A DNA stretch of 64,000 nt from Polynucleobacter brandtiae. Its GTDB lineage: Bacteria > Pseudomonadota > Gammaproteobacteria > Burkholderiales > Burkholderiaceae. Under the pieces are notes generated by a model that was given only the letters and a program-made list of their open reading frames with translations, did no database searches and was not told the origin of the DNA. Within the stretch, counting starts at the first letter, position 1. The number at the start of each line of letters is the position of its first letter. A program made the position numbers and the translations under genes. The stretch spans positions 496,001 to 560,000 of the forward strand of contig NZ_PGTX01000001.1 in assembly GCF_002797575.1 (NCBI RefSeq), written 5' to 3'. Below are positions 1 through 8,265 of this stretch, piece after piece.

Positions 1-541
1 CTTCAATTTCCCCGTAAAAGTAATCACGAGGAATATTTAACTGGGTTGGACCCATCTCTGACATAGCGCGATCAAAGCAGCGGCCCGTAAATTCAGCCAT
101 TCTTTTTGGGTTATTTACATGTCCCTGATATTTAGTGAACTCTTCAAACATCGGCAATTGATTGGCTTCTTGAAAGCCACCTAAGCCCATACCCATCGTT
201 CCCGTTTCTGGCGTGATCATTACAACTGGGGTGTGCGCCCAATAGGCCGCCGCAATAGCTGTAACGCAATTACTAATACCAGGACCGTTCTGTGCAATCA
301 CCACACCATGACGACCACTAACGCGCGCATAGCCATCAGCCATGTGGGCACCGCCCTGCTCATGAACAACCGGAATCAAGCGAATACCTGCAGGGGCAAA
401 GATATCCATTGCATCCATAAAAGCGGAACCCATAATTCCAAAGATATCTGTCACCTGATTAGCGGCCATTGTTTCCACAAAGGCTTCAGATGGGGTCATT
501 TTTTGGGGGCCAACAGGTAATTTAGCGCCAGACTGGGACAT
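1..541 (-). CDS. xsc: Sulfoacetaldehyde acetyltransferase Xsc, N-terminal part (runs off the window)
   Basis: Thiamine-diphosphate enzyme that converts sulfoacetaldehyde and phosphate to acetyl phosphate and sulfite, the desulfonation step of taurine, isethionate and some sulfolactate routes. About 180 residues are visible and they match the Xsc N-terminal ThDP-binding domain very closely. They include TPSEAFVETM near residue 16, IFGIMGSAFMDAMD, the HEQGG motif with the ThDP-activating Glu at about 61, and QNGPGISN. The long identity in this region favours Xsc over acetolactate synthase. The ATG at 541 has a good AGGAGAG site just upstream; a second Met 14 codons in is possible. The gene is divergent from cobS, and a possible operator lies in the gap. 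The C-terminal two thirds is outside the window. Confidence 0.9.
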   Translation of the reverse strand, partial: MSQSGAKLPVGPQKMTPSEAFVETMAANQVTDIFGIMGSAFMDAMDIFAPAGIRLIPVVHEQGGAHMADGYARVSGRHGVVIAQNGPGISNCVTAIAAAYWAHTPVVMITPETGTMGMGLGGFQEANQLPMFEEFTKYQGHVNNPKRMAEFTGRCFDRAMSEMGPTQLNIPRDYFYGEIE

Positions 542-566
542 AAAGCTCTCCTAAATATTCGATTAA

Positions 567-585
567 ATGGAACGATTTGTTCTAC
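567..585. promoter_or_regulatory. Possible IclR-type operator between xsc and cobS
   Basis: A short palindrome, GAAC-N5-GTTC (570-582), sits in an AT-rich divergent intergenic region about 35 bases upstream of the xsc start. The fuller form TGGAAC...GTTCTA resembles TGGAA-N-TTCCA sites bound by IclR-family regulators. No IclR gene is visible in the window, so the link is inference from pattern only. Confidence 0.3.
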
Positions 586-684
586 AATATTGATAATAAT
601 GGTGTTATTTTGTTAAAGTCAAGCATATAAACTCCAATCTGGAATATATTTCACAAGATATTAAGACCTCTAAAAGTAGATAAG

Positions 685-1671
685 ATGACTGAAAGCCCTA
701 GTTCACACAATTTAACTCATGCCCAGCCAGATCTCTTGGTTGGACTGCACACTATCTTCCCGGAATGTAAAAGCTACGCTGATTTTCAAATTCCGGTTTT
801 TAGCCAGTTATCCGATCTTGTTCCACCTGTGGACCCGGCTTATCAATTAAATCCTGAAGCTACCCTAGCTATTCTGGCTGGCTTTGCCTTCAATAGGAGG
901 GTAATGCTCCAAGGAATGCACGGTACCGGTAAATCTACTCATATAGAGCAGGTGGCTGCGCGTTTAAATTGGCCTTGTTTACGCATCAACCTCGATGGAC
1001 AAATTACCCGTATGGACCTGATTGGCAAGGATACGATAATCCTCGCAGACGGAAAGCAGATTACCCGCTTTCAAGAAGGCTTAATTCCTTGGAGCTTACA
1101 GCGCCCGATTGCACTGATTTTGGATGAATATGATGCAGGTCAGCCTGATGTGATGTTTGTGATTCAACGCATGCTTGAGCGAGAAGGAAAACTCACCCTC
1201 TTAGATCAAAATAGAGTGATCGAACCGCATCCTGCATTTCGGATATTCGCCACTAGTAATACTGTTGGACTAGGGAATTGGAATGGGCTCTATCAAGGAA
1301 CCCAACTACTCAATCATGGCCAAATGGATCGATGGGACATTGTTGCTGCCCTTAACTATCTTGCGCCGCAGGAGGAACAAAAGATCCTATTATCGAAAGT
1401 CCCAGAACTTTCCCCTGAACAATCGGAACAAATGATTGCTCTTGCCAATCTCACAAGGGCGGGTTTTGAGGCCGGGGACCTCTCCACTCTCATGTCCACT
1501 AGAACCCTGATCACCTGGGGCGAAAATTGGCGCATCTTTAAAGATTTTCATCTAGCATTTGCCTTAGCATTTTTAAATAAATGCGAAGCAGAGGAAAAGA
1601 TATTGATTGCTGAATATTTCCAGAGGTGCTTTGCTGTAGAGCTTCATCCAGATACAACATTAAATCAATAA
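685..1671 (+). CDS. cobS: CobS-like AAA+ ATPase (MoxR family)
   Basis: AAA+ ATPase of the CobS/MoxR type. In aerobic cobalamin synthesis CobS forms rings with CobT that power cobalt insertion by CobN. The 328-residue protein has the usual CobS length, Walker A GMHGTGKST at about 78-86, Walker B ALILDEYD at about 143-150 and a sensor-like FATSNT segment. The CobS-type N-terminal leader before the ATPase core is also present. cobT follows 14 bases downstream, so the two form one unit. No cobN or other cobalamin gene is in the window and the neighbours are sulfonate genes. It may therefore be either a dispersed cobaltochelatase subunit or a chaperone ATPase for another metalloenzyme. The family call is firm; the client is unknown. 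Confidence 0.82.
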   Translation: MTESPSSHNLTHAQPDLLVGLHTIFPECKSYADFQIPVFSQLSDLVPPVDPAYQLNPEATLAILAGFAFNRRVMLQGMHGTGKSTHIEQVAARLNWPCLRINLDGQITRMDLIGKDTIILADGKQITRFQEGLIPWSLQRPIALILDEYDAGQPDVMFVIQRMLEREGKLTLLDQNRVIEPHPAFRIFATSNTVGLGNWNGLYQGTQLLNHGQMDRWDIVAALNYLAPQEEQKILLSKVPELSPEQSEQMIALANLTRAGFEAGDLSTLMSTRTLITWGENWRIFKDFHLAFALAFLNKCEAEEKILIAEYFQRCFAVELHPDTTLNQ

Positions 1672-1685
1672 ACTACTGATCAAGC

Positions 1686-3416
1686 GTGCAAACCCAAAAT
1701 CATCAGGATTTCGAAGAACAAAAGCAATATGGCGCGATGATCAGGTCGTTGTCAGGTGATATGAGCGCCCAAATTAGAGACTGGAGATTATTTCATCGAG
1801 GTGCGCCATTTGATTCAATCGCGCCCCACCTCCAGCTTGAGAATTTAAAGGCTACCTGGTCATATCCACGCGGGCTTATTGATGGCATCGCTTTACGCTT
1901 ACGATATTCCGACTCAGATTTACACAAATTGCTAAGTCCGACAGGAATGGTTGAGTCACTAATATTTGAAGTGCTGGAGCAGCTAAGAGTTGAAAGTATT
2001 TGCCCAAAAAGTCTTAAGGGGAGCAGGCAAAATATTCAGACTCAGTTTATGTCGTGGACACAACAATTTATCGCTACGGGTGGGGTCGAAGGCAGTATTG
2101 GACTTTTACTAATTACCGTCTTTTCAACGGTATGGATGAAGCTTAATGGCCAAGAAATGCCACATCTGATACAAGATATAGTGGAGTCTACACGTGCAGG
2201 AATAGCCGACAGCATCGGGCATTTACTCGTCGCACTCAAAAAATATCGTCAGGATCAAACGGCTTACTCAAAAGTATCTATCGAGGTAGTGAGGTTAGTT
2301 GCTCAATTTATTGAAGAGGAATATCGAGATAATCCCAGCATTCGGAGTAAGCGAAAAAAACAAAGTTCCTCACTATTACAGATCGAATGGATTCCTCCAA
2401 ATACGGAAAAAAACCAAGCATATCGTGCAGTTCTTGGCCAATCCTCATATGAAAAAAATCTCTATCTAAGACAAGCCCTCAATAATTATCATGTTTATGA
2501 CGATACTTATGATATTGAAATTGAAGCCCAGAAAAAAATTCGACCTGCTCAATTAGCTATTTACCAAGAAGATTTAAACAAGGCACTCAGTTCTGAAAAT
2601 ATTCCATGGGCAAAACTAACCCGCCACTATCAGCAGCTTTTTTCAACACGTATTTACAACAAGTGGAGGGTGACAGAAGCTGAAGGGTTAATTGATCGGA
2701 GATACCTTATTCGAGCTGCAACTTCACCATTACAGCCGATACTGCATAAGCAGCCTTACCAATACCCAAAGCCAAAGGCAAAATTTACCCTTTTGATCGA
2801 CTGCTCAGGATCTATGAAGGAACAGCGTATTCAGATTGCCTGCTGTGTCGATGCTTTAGTCAGAATTCTAGATCAAGCGCATATACAAACTGAAGTTTTA
2901 GGATACAGCACTAGGGCCTGGCAAGGCGGCAGACCTTTTAAGGCGTGGAAAAAAAATGGTCAGGAAGCAAACCCAGGACGACTTAATGAACGTGCCCACT
3001 GGATCTTCAAGAATTTTCATACGAGCTGGCGGCGATCAAGATCAGGAATAGCCGCTCTATTGAGGCCTGAAATCTATACAGAGAGTGTTGATGGTGAAGC
3101 ACTGCTATGGGCAGCAGAACGCTTACAAAAAAGTGATGTTGGACAAAGCTCAAATAAAAAACTTATTCTCTTTTCCGATGGCTGTCCAATGGATCGAGCC
3201 ACCATTGAAGCGAATGGCGATGAGTTTCTAAAGAATCACTTATTAAAAGCCATTGCTTGGTGCGAGCAGCAGCATCTAGAATTGTGGGGATGTGGAATAG
3301 GAGAGGAATTGCGGCCCTACTTCCAAAATAGATTAAGCTGGACTAATGACGCTTTCACTTTATCGAAAACTTTACAACATTGGGCTTATGAATTCAAAAC
3401 AACATCCATGGCATGA
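1686..3416 (+). CDS. cobT: CobT-like VWA-domain protein
   Basis: Partner of the CobS-like ATPase. CobT proteins carry a C-terminal von Willebrand A domain whose metal-ion-dependent adhesion site binds the substrate complex. Here the MIDAS motif LLIDCSGSM lies at about residues 368-376 and LILFSDGCPMD supplies a later MIDAS Asp, so the VWA domain covers roughly 365-576. The N-terminal half is alpha-helical with no motif I recognise. The long acidic linker found in many CobT proteins is not obvious; instead a basic stretch (RSKRKKQ) occurs near residue 220. The start is a GTG without a clear ribosome site, 14 bases after cobS, which suggests translational coupling. An internal Met near residue 19 is an alternative start. 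Confidence 0.75.
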   Translation: MQTQNHQDFEEQKQYGAMIRSLSGDMSAQIRDWRLFHRGAPFDSIAPHLQLENLKATWSYPRGLIDGIALRLRYSDSDLHKLLSPTGMVESLIFEVLEQLRVESICPKSLKGSRQNIQTQFMSWTQQFIATGGVEGSIGLLLITVFSTVWMKLNGQEMPHLIQDIVESTRAGIADSIGHLLVALKKYRQDQTAYSKVSIEVVRLVAQFIEEEYRDNPSIRSKRKKQSSSLLQIEWIPPNTEKNQAYRAVLGQSSYEKNLYLRQALNNYHVYDDTYDIEIEAQKKIRPAQLAIYQEDLNKALSSENIPWAKLTRHYQQLFSTRIYNKWRVTEAEGLIDRRYLIRAATSPLQPILHKQPYQYPKPKAKFTLLIDCSGSMKEQRIQIACCVDALVRILDQAHIQTEVLGYSTRAWQGGRPFKAWKKNGQEANPGRLNERAHWIFKNFHTSWRRSRSGIAALLRPEIYTESVDGEALLWAAERLQKSDVGQSSNKKLILFSDGCPMDRATIEANGDEFLKNHLLKAIAWCEQQHLELWGCGIGEELRPYFQNRLSWTNDAFTLSKTLQHWAYEFKTTSMA

Positions 3417-3595
3417 AGAATTATTGCGGATTTGGATGGTGCTGAATAAATAGTTATCCAGGAAGTGAGATATCTTCAGTTCATGAGCATCAGCGCTCGA
3501 AATTCATTAGGCTACTGCGTGAGCATAACGGCTTTAAGCAAACTGAAAGACCGACAGACCTAGTAAATTTTTTTGTATTAATCTCAGCATAAAAA
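3417..3595. other. Convergent intergenic gap with no clear gene
   Basis: This stretch separates convergent cobT and the gntR regulator. No strong terminator hairpin is evident. One frame on the plus strand from about 3490 stays open for some 34 codons and ends in TAA near 3590, but it has no good start and I do not recognise the peptide. Confidence 0.4.
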
Positions 3596-4315
3596 CTAAA
3601 CAACCAGTTCACTAAAATACTCATGCTGATCGGTATTCAGGGTAGATATGCGCCATTCCAATGGTTCATCCTGAATACCAAGCGCAACACGGCGAATAAC
3701 CAGCACAGGGCTATCAGGCCTAACTTCGAGCCATTCACCATACTGTTTTCCGGCCAATCCAGCCCTTAAGCGTTCATTACTTTTCACTACAGTTTGGTCA
3801 AATTTCATTTGATACATCTGGTAGATACTACCCTCACGATAAATAAAATCAGCACGTGTCAGATTCTTAAACCGATTTTTATCTAAAGTAATGTGGTCAA
3901 TCATGACGCACTGCCCCTCTAAGGAGAGGCGATTAGTAATCCTCCAAACAGGTGAGCCTTCTTTGATCCGCAACTTCATAGCCTCTTCTTTACTAGCTAT
4001 TGCGCTATTGAGTGAGACCAATTCAACCTGAGGATTAACTTTTTTATCTACATCATGCTTCACAACATGAAAAAAATAATACAACAGTCTTTTTAAATCG
4101 TGTTCAGCAACATAAGTACCCCTGCCTTGGCGACGAACCACAATACCCTCTGCTACCAACTCATCTACTGCTTTACGCAGAGTTCCTATCGATACATCGA
4201 GCTCTTTTGATAAATCTTTTTCAGCTGGCAAGGCCTGCCCCATCAAAAATCGACCCCTGACCAGATCTTCGGTGATCTTTTGCTTTACTTCTTGATAAGC
4301 GGTCAGGGATTTCAT
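3596..4315 (-). CDS. GntR-family (HutC/UTRA) transcriptional regulator, possible SuyR role
   Basis: Ligand-responsive DNA-binding regulator. The first ~75 residues form a GntR winged helix: LPAEKDLSKELDVS, then TLRKAVDELVAEGIVVRRQGRGTYV. Residues ~95-235 form a UTRA effector domain of the HutC subfamily, with the typical VWRITNRLSLEG and LEWRISTLN segments. It is the last gene of a minus-strand run comC-suyA-suyB-gntR and starts 7 bases after the suyB stop, so it is almost certainly cotranscribed. By position it is the likely controller of sulfolactate genes, with a sulfonate or its product as ligand; that is inference. Length (239 residues) is normal for the family. Confidence 0.88.
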   Translation of the reverse strand: MKSLTAYQEVKQKITEDLVRGRFLMGQALPAEKDLSKELDVSIGTLRKAVDELVAEGIVVRRQGRGTYVAEHDLKRLLYYFFHVVKHDVDKKVNPQVELVSLNSAIASKEEAMKLRIKEGSPVWRITNRLSLEGQCVMIDHITLDKNRFKNLTRADFIYREGSIYQMYQMKFDQTVVKSNERLRAGLAGKQYGEWLEVRPDSPVLVIRRVALGIQDEPLEWRISTLNTDQHEYFSELVV

Positions 4316-4322
4316 TTTTAAC

Positions 4323-5495
4323 TTAAGCTGATTCGTACAAACGAGTTAATACAAACTCACGGTGACCCAGAATCTCGGAAGCCGTTAGCTCACCATCAGC
4401 AGTGCGCTGTAAGCAATCCAACAACTTGTCACCCGCCTCATCCATATTTTCTTCACGACGTAAGAGACCAGATACATCCACGTCGATATGCTCGCCCATA
4501 GTGCGAACTGTTTTAGGATTGGCACAAATCTTGATCACGGGAAGAATAGCATTGCCAATCACGTTACCCTGCCCCGTTGGGAAGAAGTGCGCTGTAAAAC
4601 CAGCTGCTGCGCATAATGTCACCATCTCCGCAGCTGCTGAAGAAGAGTCCATAAAGTGTAGGCCGCTTATTTTGGGCTCTTCACCCTTTTCAAGTACGCT
4701 ATCGACAATACATTTTTTACCAATTTTTTGAATATTGCCTAAAGCTTTTTCTTCGATCGTAGTTAAACCACCGGCGATATTACCTTTAGTTGGCTGTGAA
4801 TCAGATAAGTCACTGGTTTTATGACGCTCAATCACATCCTGATAACGATCAAATACCTCGCGGAATTTTTTCTTTATTTCAGGAGTGCGGCAACGTGCTT
4901 CCACTAAATGCTCACCACCAGTAAGCTCAGTAGTTTCACCGAAGACTAATGTAGAACCAATTTCATACAGCTTGTCGAAGGCATCACCAACGGATGGATT
5001 TGCACCACAGCCTGAAGTAGTATCCGACTCACCACACTTAGTCGATACCCATAACTCTGACAGAGGGGCAGCAACTCGTTTTTGCTTAGAAGCGTGCTTG
5101 ACCATGTTGTAAGCAGATTTGCTGGCAGAGGCAATGGTTGATGTGTCGCCATTCCCTTCAATCCAGAAACCTTCCACAGGCTTACCAGATGCCTTAATAC
5201 CATCAACAACGATCTTAGTCCACTGCGGCTCAATACCAATCACAACGACAGCGGCAACGTTCGGATTGCAACCTGTACCGATCAAAGTACGGAAATGCAA
5301 ATCTAAGTCGGCACCAAACTGCAAACGGCCGTAGGAATGAGGAATAGCCATAGTACCCTTGATGTTATTGGCCACTGCTTCACACGCAGCATTAGATAAG
5401 TCATCTAAGGGCAAAATTAATACATGGTTACGAATACCCATGCGGCCATTCTCACGGCGATAACCTAAGAAGGTTGCGTCTTTCAAATTATTCAT
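4323..5495 (-). CDS. suyB: (R)-sulfolactate sulfo-lyase large subunit (UxaA/altronate dehydratase family)
   Basis: Large subunit of the lyase that splits (2R)-3-sulfolactate into pyruvate and sulfite. The protein belongs to the UxaA C-terminal (altronate/galactarate dehydratase) family. It has [14 protein letters not shown] at the N-terminus and Cys-rich segments such as [18 protein letters not shown] (about residues 152-170) that can bind the metal or Fe-S centre. [14 protein letters not shown] lies toward the C-terminus. The length of 390 residues fits SuyB and is shorter than fused altronate dehydratases. suyA lies directly upstream in the same operon and comC precedes it, which strongly favours sulfolactate over altronate as substrate. 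The ATG is preceded by AGAAAG. Confidence 0.87.
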   Translation of the reverse strand: MNNLKDATFLGYRRENGRMGIRNHVLILPLDDLSNAACEAVANNIKGTMAIPHSYGRLQFGADLDLHFRTLIGTGCNPNVAAVVVIGIEPQWTKIVVDGIKASGKPVEGFWIEGNGDTSTIASASKSAYNMVKHASKQKRVAAPLSELWVSTKCGESDTTSGCGANPSVGDAFDKLYEIGSTLVFGETTELTGGEHLVEARCRTPEIKKKFREVFDRYQDVIERHKTSDLSDSQPTKGNIAGGLTTIEEKALGNIQKIGKKCIVDSVLEKGEEPKISGLHFMDSSSAAAEMVTLCAAAGFTAHFFPTGQGNVIGNAILPVIKICANPKTVRTMGEHIDVDVSGLLRREENMDEAGDKLLDCLQRTADGELTASEILGHREFVLTRLYESA

Positions 5496-5535
5496 TTCTT
5501 ATCTTTCTCAATGAGTGGGGGATTACAAGCTTGGA

Positions 5536-5817
5536 TTACCAACGCTTTGTTTTTACATTTTGGACATGCAGGTGCTCGCCTTTTTTAATTGGGGCTACTA
5601 CCTTGCCAATATCAACGCCGTATTTGATGATCGTGTCACCAGTTTTGAAATCGTTCAGTGAAATCTTGTGGCCAATCGGAATATCACTTTCTGACTTGAT
5701 GTTTAAGGTGAGGTCTCCATCCATAACCCAACCAATTAAGTCAGCCCCCGCTTTTACCCCTTCAACTACTACTACTCCTACGCCATCTGCTGGCTCATGC
5801 ACGACAAAATGGATCAT
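5536..5817 (-). CDS. suyA: (R)-sulfolactate sulfo-lyase small subunit
   Basis: Small SAF-domain subunit that pairs with SuyB. I place the start at the ATG at 5817 because AGGAGAAGG lies just upstream and the peptide MIHFVVHEPADGVGVVV matches the family start; an upstream in-frame ATG at 5862 would add 15 acidic residues. The 93-residue product carries GDIP-like and GHKISLNDFKTGD motifs of the UxaA N-terminal/SAF fold (about residues 40-60) and ends with the VGKVV-type strand. It lies between comC and suyB in the operon. Split small and large subunits are typical of SuyAB, while altronate dehydratase is often fused. Confidence 0.86.
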   Translation of the reverse strand: MIHFVVHEPADGVGVVVVEGVKAGADLIGWVMDGDLTLNIKSESDIPIGHKISLNDFKTGDTIIKYGVDIGKVVAPIKKGEHLHVQNVKTKRW

Positions 5818-5849
5818 TTCCTTCTCCTCTTCAATCTCGTTTTTAGAAA

Positions 5850-6860
5850 CTACCCAGTCCAAGACTGGCGGATGCCAGCCTGAATTTCCTCTACAACTAC
5901 ATCTGAAATGGTGATGCCCTGTTTCAAACCAGACTCTCGCTGATGAAAACGACGCTGCCCCGGTAAACGAGTTCCCGCATCCGCCGCTAATGTTTGCAAA
6001 AAATTATGCATCTTGCTAGCAAATATGCCGGGGCCTGCTAAGCCTGCATCAATCGTAAGAATTAACTGTCCGATACGAGGGCGATTTCCTTTTGCATCAA
6101 AGAATGAGTCAGCCTCATAAGAAAACTGGCTACCTGAAAGTCCAACTACTAGTAACTCAATAATGAGGGCCAGTAATGCACCTTTGTCCCCACCCATTGG
6201 TACCATCAAGCCCTTTAGCCCTTGCTGCGGATCAGTGGTTGGCTCGCCTTCAGCAGTTAATGCCCAACCCTCAGGGATTGATTCGCCCTTTTTAGCGGCA
6301 ATTAATAGCTTGCCTCGAGCAACAGCAGACAAAGACATATCCACTACTAAGGGATTACCTCTCCCGGTCGGAAAAGCTGCAGCCAAAGGATTGGTGCCAA
6401 ATATAGCTTTGGATCCGCCAACCATTGGCATCGCTGCTGGCGTATTGCCAAATAGTAAGGAAATATAACCAGCACGGGCTGCAGCCTCTACATAGTGGCC
6501 AGCTACACCAAAATGATGACTGTTGGTGACGGCAACTAACCCAACGCCCGATTTAGAAGCTAAATTGACAGATAAGTCCGTTGCCAAACGAAGTGCTGGA
6601 AACGCTAAGCCATCACCAGCGTCAACTAACGCTGCAGATGACTTAAAGGTTTTCACTTTAACTTTAGGGGCCAGCTCCACTCTTCCATTTTTGGCATGAG
6701 CAGCATATTGCGAAACTCTTGATAAACCATGTGAGGCCAATCCATCGAGTTCAGCTAGGGCTAAAAATTGGGCAGTTTGATGAGCGGTCTTTGCACTGAT
6801 GCCTGCAGACCGCAGACCCGTTTCGGCCAATGCGAGCAATTCTGAATAAGCTAAATGCAT
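5850..6860 (-). CDS. comC: LDH2-family 2-hydroxyacid dehydrogenase, probable (R)-sulfolactate dehydrogenase ComC
   Basis: NAD(P)-dependent malate/sulfolactate/ureidoglycolate dehydrogenase family. Family signatures are LDGLASHGLSRV (about 38-49), TNSHHFGVAGHYVE with the catalytic His, and FGTNPLAAAFP plus DMSLSAVARGK in the nucleotide region. In sulfolactate users ComC interconverts (R)-sulfolactate and 3-sulfopyruvate, either as part of a racemising pair or to feed sulfopyruvate decarboxylase. The partner (S)-sulfolactate dehydrogenase is not in the window. The start chosen (MHLAYSELLALAE) fits the family N-terminus; an in-frame start at 6908 adds 16 residues without support. It is the first gene of the suy operon, and its stop falls 33 bases before the suyA start. 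Confidence 0.8.
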   Translation of the reverse strand: MHLAYSELLALAETGLRSAGISAKTAHQTAQFLALAELDGLASHGLSRVSQYAAHAKNGRVELAPKVKVKTFKSSAALVDAGDGLAFPALRLATDLSVNLASKSGVGLVAVTNSHHFGVAGHYVEAAARAGYISLLFGNTPAAMPMVGGSKAIFGTNPLAAAFPTGRGNPLVVDMSLSAVARGKLLIAAKKGESIPEGWALTAEGEPTTDPQQGLKGLMVPMGGDKGALLALIIELLVVGLSGSQFSYEADSFFDAKGNRPRIGQLILTIDAGLAGPGIFASKMHNFLQTLAADAGTRLPGQRRFHQRESGLKQGITISDVVVEEIQAGIRQSWTG

Positions 6861-7177
6861 GGTTGCAATCTTATTAAAGACACGACTCCGTAAACCCGCA
6901 TAAAACACAGGGTTTCTAGGCCTTGACTTGAGGTAGCTTTAGAGGTCAAAATAGATGACATATTTGAATCATATAGATGATTTAGATAACATGCAATACC
7001 CTAGTAGCAGTAAAACTCAATTCATGATGAAATGCCACGAATACAAAGTGGCACTCATAAAAAATTGGGGGAGACAGTGTTGATGCATATACATACAACT
7101 ATTCAATATAAGTAGTGCATATTTTTTGATGTTAAAGCGACTAAGATACAAAGGTCACACACCCACTGGAGACACCT
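6861..7177. promoter_or_regulatory. Divergent promoter region of comC-suyAB and tctC
   Basis: A 317-base AT-rich gap between divergent genes. It contains the perfect inverted repeat TGCCAC-N9-GTGGCA (7033-7053), a direct repeat of TGCATAT (around 7083 and 7117), and repeated ATATAGATGATTTAGAT-like sequence near 6976-6990. The length and symmetry suggest control by the operon's own GntR regulator, but the site is not assigned. Confidence 0.5.
7033..7053. promoter_or_regulatory. Candidate operator, 21-base inverted repeat
   Basis: Two perfect 6-base arms (TGCCAC and GTGGCA) are separated by 9 bases, so their centres are about 15 bases apart on the helix. The site lies 125 bases before the tctC start. 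It could also form a weak RNA hairpin. Confidence 0.4.
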
Positions 7178-8164
7178 ATGTTTAAAACAAAGAAGCATCA
7201 ACTCGGTAGACGAATTGTTTTATTAGCGGGAGCGCTTGCCCTCACAATGCCCTTCCTAGCTAATGCCCAATCATGGCCAACAAAACCCATCAAGCTGGTT
7301 ATTCCATTTGCAGCTGGAGGTACCACTGATATCTTAGGGAGGCTACTGGCGCAGCAACTCACAAAAGACTTGGGGCAAAATGTTATTGTAGAAAATAAAG
7401 GGGGCGCTGGGGGTAATATCGCCGCTGAATTTGTTGCGCAATCCTCTGCAGACGGCTACACCATCATGCTGGTTTCTGGAAGCATGCTGACAGTAAACCC
7501 CAATCTATATAAGAAACTGCCAGTGAACTACAGTAAAGATTTTGTCAATATTACCAATGTCGCCAGCGGTCCTATGCTGCTATCAGTCAGTGGTAAGATT
7601 CCCGTAAAAAATCTAAGTGAGTTTATTACTTACGCAAAAACTAAAGATCTTAATTTTGGATCTGCAGGCATCGGCAGCCAGGTCCATATGGCCGGTGAAA
7701 ATCTGACATATTCCGCTAATATCCCTGCAACACATGTTCCATACAAAGGTGAGTCAGCTGCAATCAATGATCTTGTTGCAGGACAAATTGACTTTATGGT
7801 TGGTAACCTTACAGCAGCAACTGGATTTGCAAAAGCAGGTCAAATTAAGCCCATTGCTGTTACTAGCGCAAAGCGAGTCAAGCAATTACCTGATGTGCCA
7901 ACTGTTGCAGAAAGTGGTATTCCAGGATTCGAAACTACCGGTTGGTTTGGTTTAGTGGCTCCCGCCAACACGCCCAAAGTAATCACAGATAAGATTTATG
8001 ATGCCACTGTAAAAGCAGTAAATTCAGAGGCGATGAAGAAGAGCCTGGATCTTAATGGATTAACTCCAGTAGTTAGCTCTCAAAAAGAGTTTGATGCACA
8101 GATAAAATCTGAGTCAGCGAACTGGGAAAAAGTGATTAAAGGTCGCAATATTAGCGCTCAATAA
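7178..8164 (+). CDS. TctC/Bug-family periplasmic solute-binding protein
   Basis: Extracytoplasmic receptor of tripartite tricarboxylate transporters. A Sec signal peptide is clear: basic start, hydrophobic stretch, then FLANAQS with cleavage after ANA at about residue 30. The mature part has the Bug signatures WPTKPIKLVIPFAAGGTTDILGRLLA, VENKGGAGGNIAAEFVA, and HVPYKGESAAINDLVAGQIDFM. The RBS is GGAGA. Known relatives in sulfolactate-degrading bacteria (SlcH) bind the sulfonate, so a carboxylate-sulfonate ligand is likely here; that is inference from context. No TctA or TctB membrane gene is near, so it is an orphan receptor in this window. A strong terminator follows. Confidence 0.9.
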   Translation: MFKTKKHQLGRRIVLLAGALALTMPFLANAQSWPTKPIKLVIPFAAGGTTDILGRLLAQQLTKDLGQNVIVENKGGAGGNIAAEFVAQSSADGYTIMLVSGSMLTVNPNLYKKLPVNYSKDFVNITNVASGPMLLSVSGKIPVKNLSEFITYAKTKDLNFGSAGIGSQVHMAGENLTYSANIPATHVPYKGESAAINDLVAGQIDFMVGNLTAATGFAKAGQIKPIAVTSAKRVKQLPDVPTVAESGIPGFETTGWFGLVAPANTPKVITDKIYDATVKAVNSEAMKKSLDLNGLTPVVSSQKEFDAQIKSESANWEKVIKGRNISAQ

Positions 8165-8186
8165 TTACTTTCTTCACGAAAAATAG

Positions 8187-8214
8187 AAAGCGAGGATTTA
8201 TCCTCGCTTTTTTT
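8187..8214. terminator. Rho-independent terminator after tctC, bidirectional
   Basis: A perfect 10-base stem (AAAGCGAGGA with TCCTCGCTTT) has a TTTA loop and is followed by a T run. It lies 22 bases after the tctC stop and also serves the minus-strand TauE gene. Confidence 0.88.
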
Positions 8215-8265
8215 ACTCAAAGAGTGTTGAAATCCTGCAAGCCCAATTAGTCAAACATCAATACA

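Noticed and set aside
233..520. Plus-strand ORF of 95 codons near the left edge
   Set aside because: It lies antisense to the conserved xsc frame and has no ribosome site or known family.
4402..5334. Several plus-strand ORFs over suyB
   Set aside because: They are shadows of the suyB frame, which is conserved on the minus strand.
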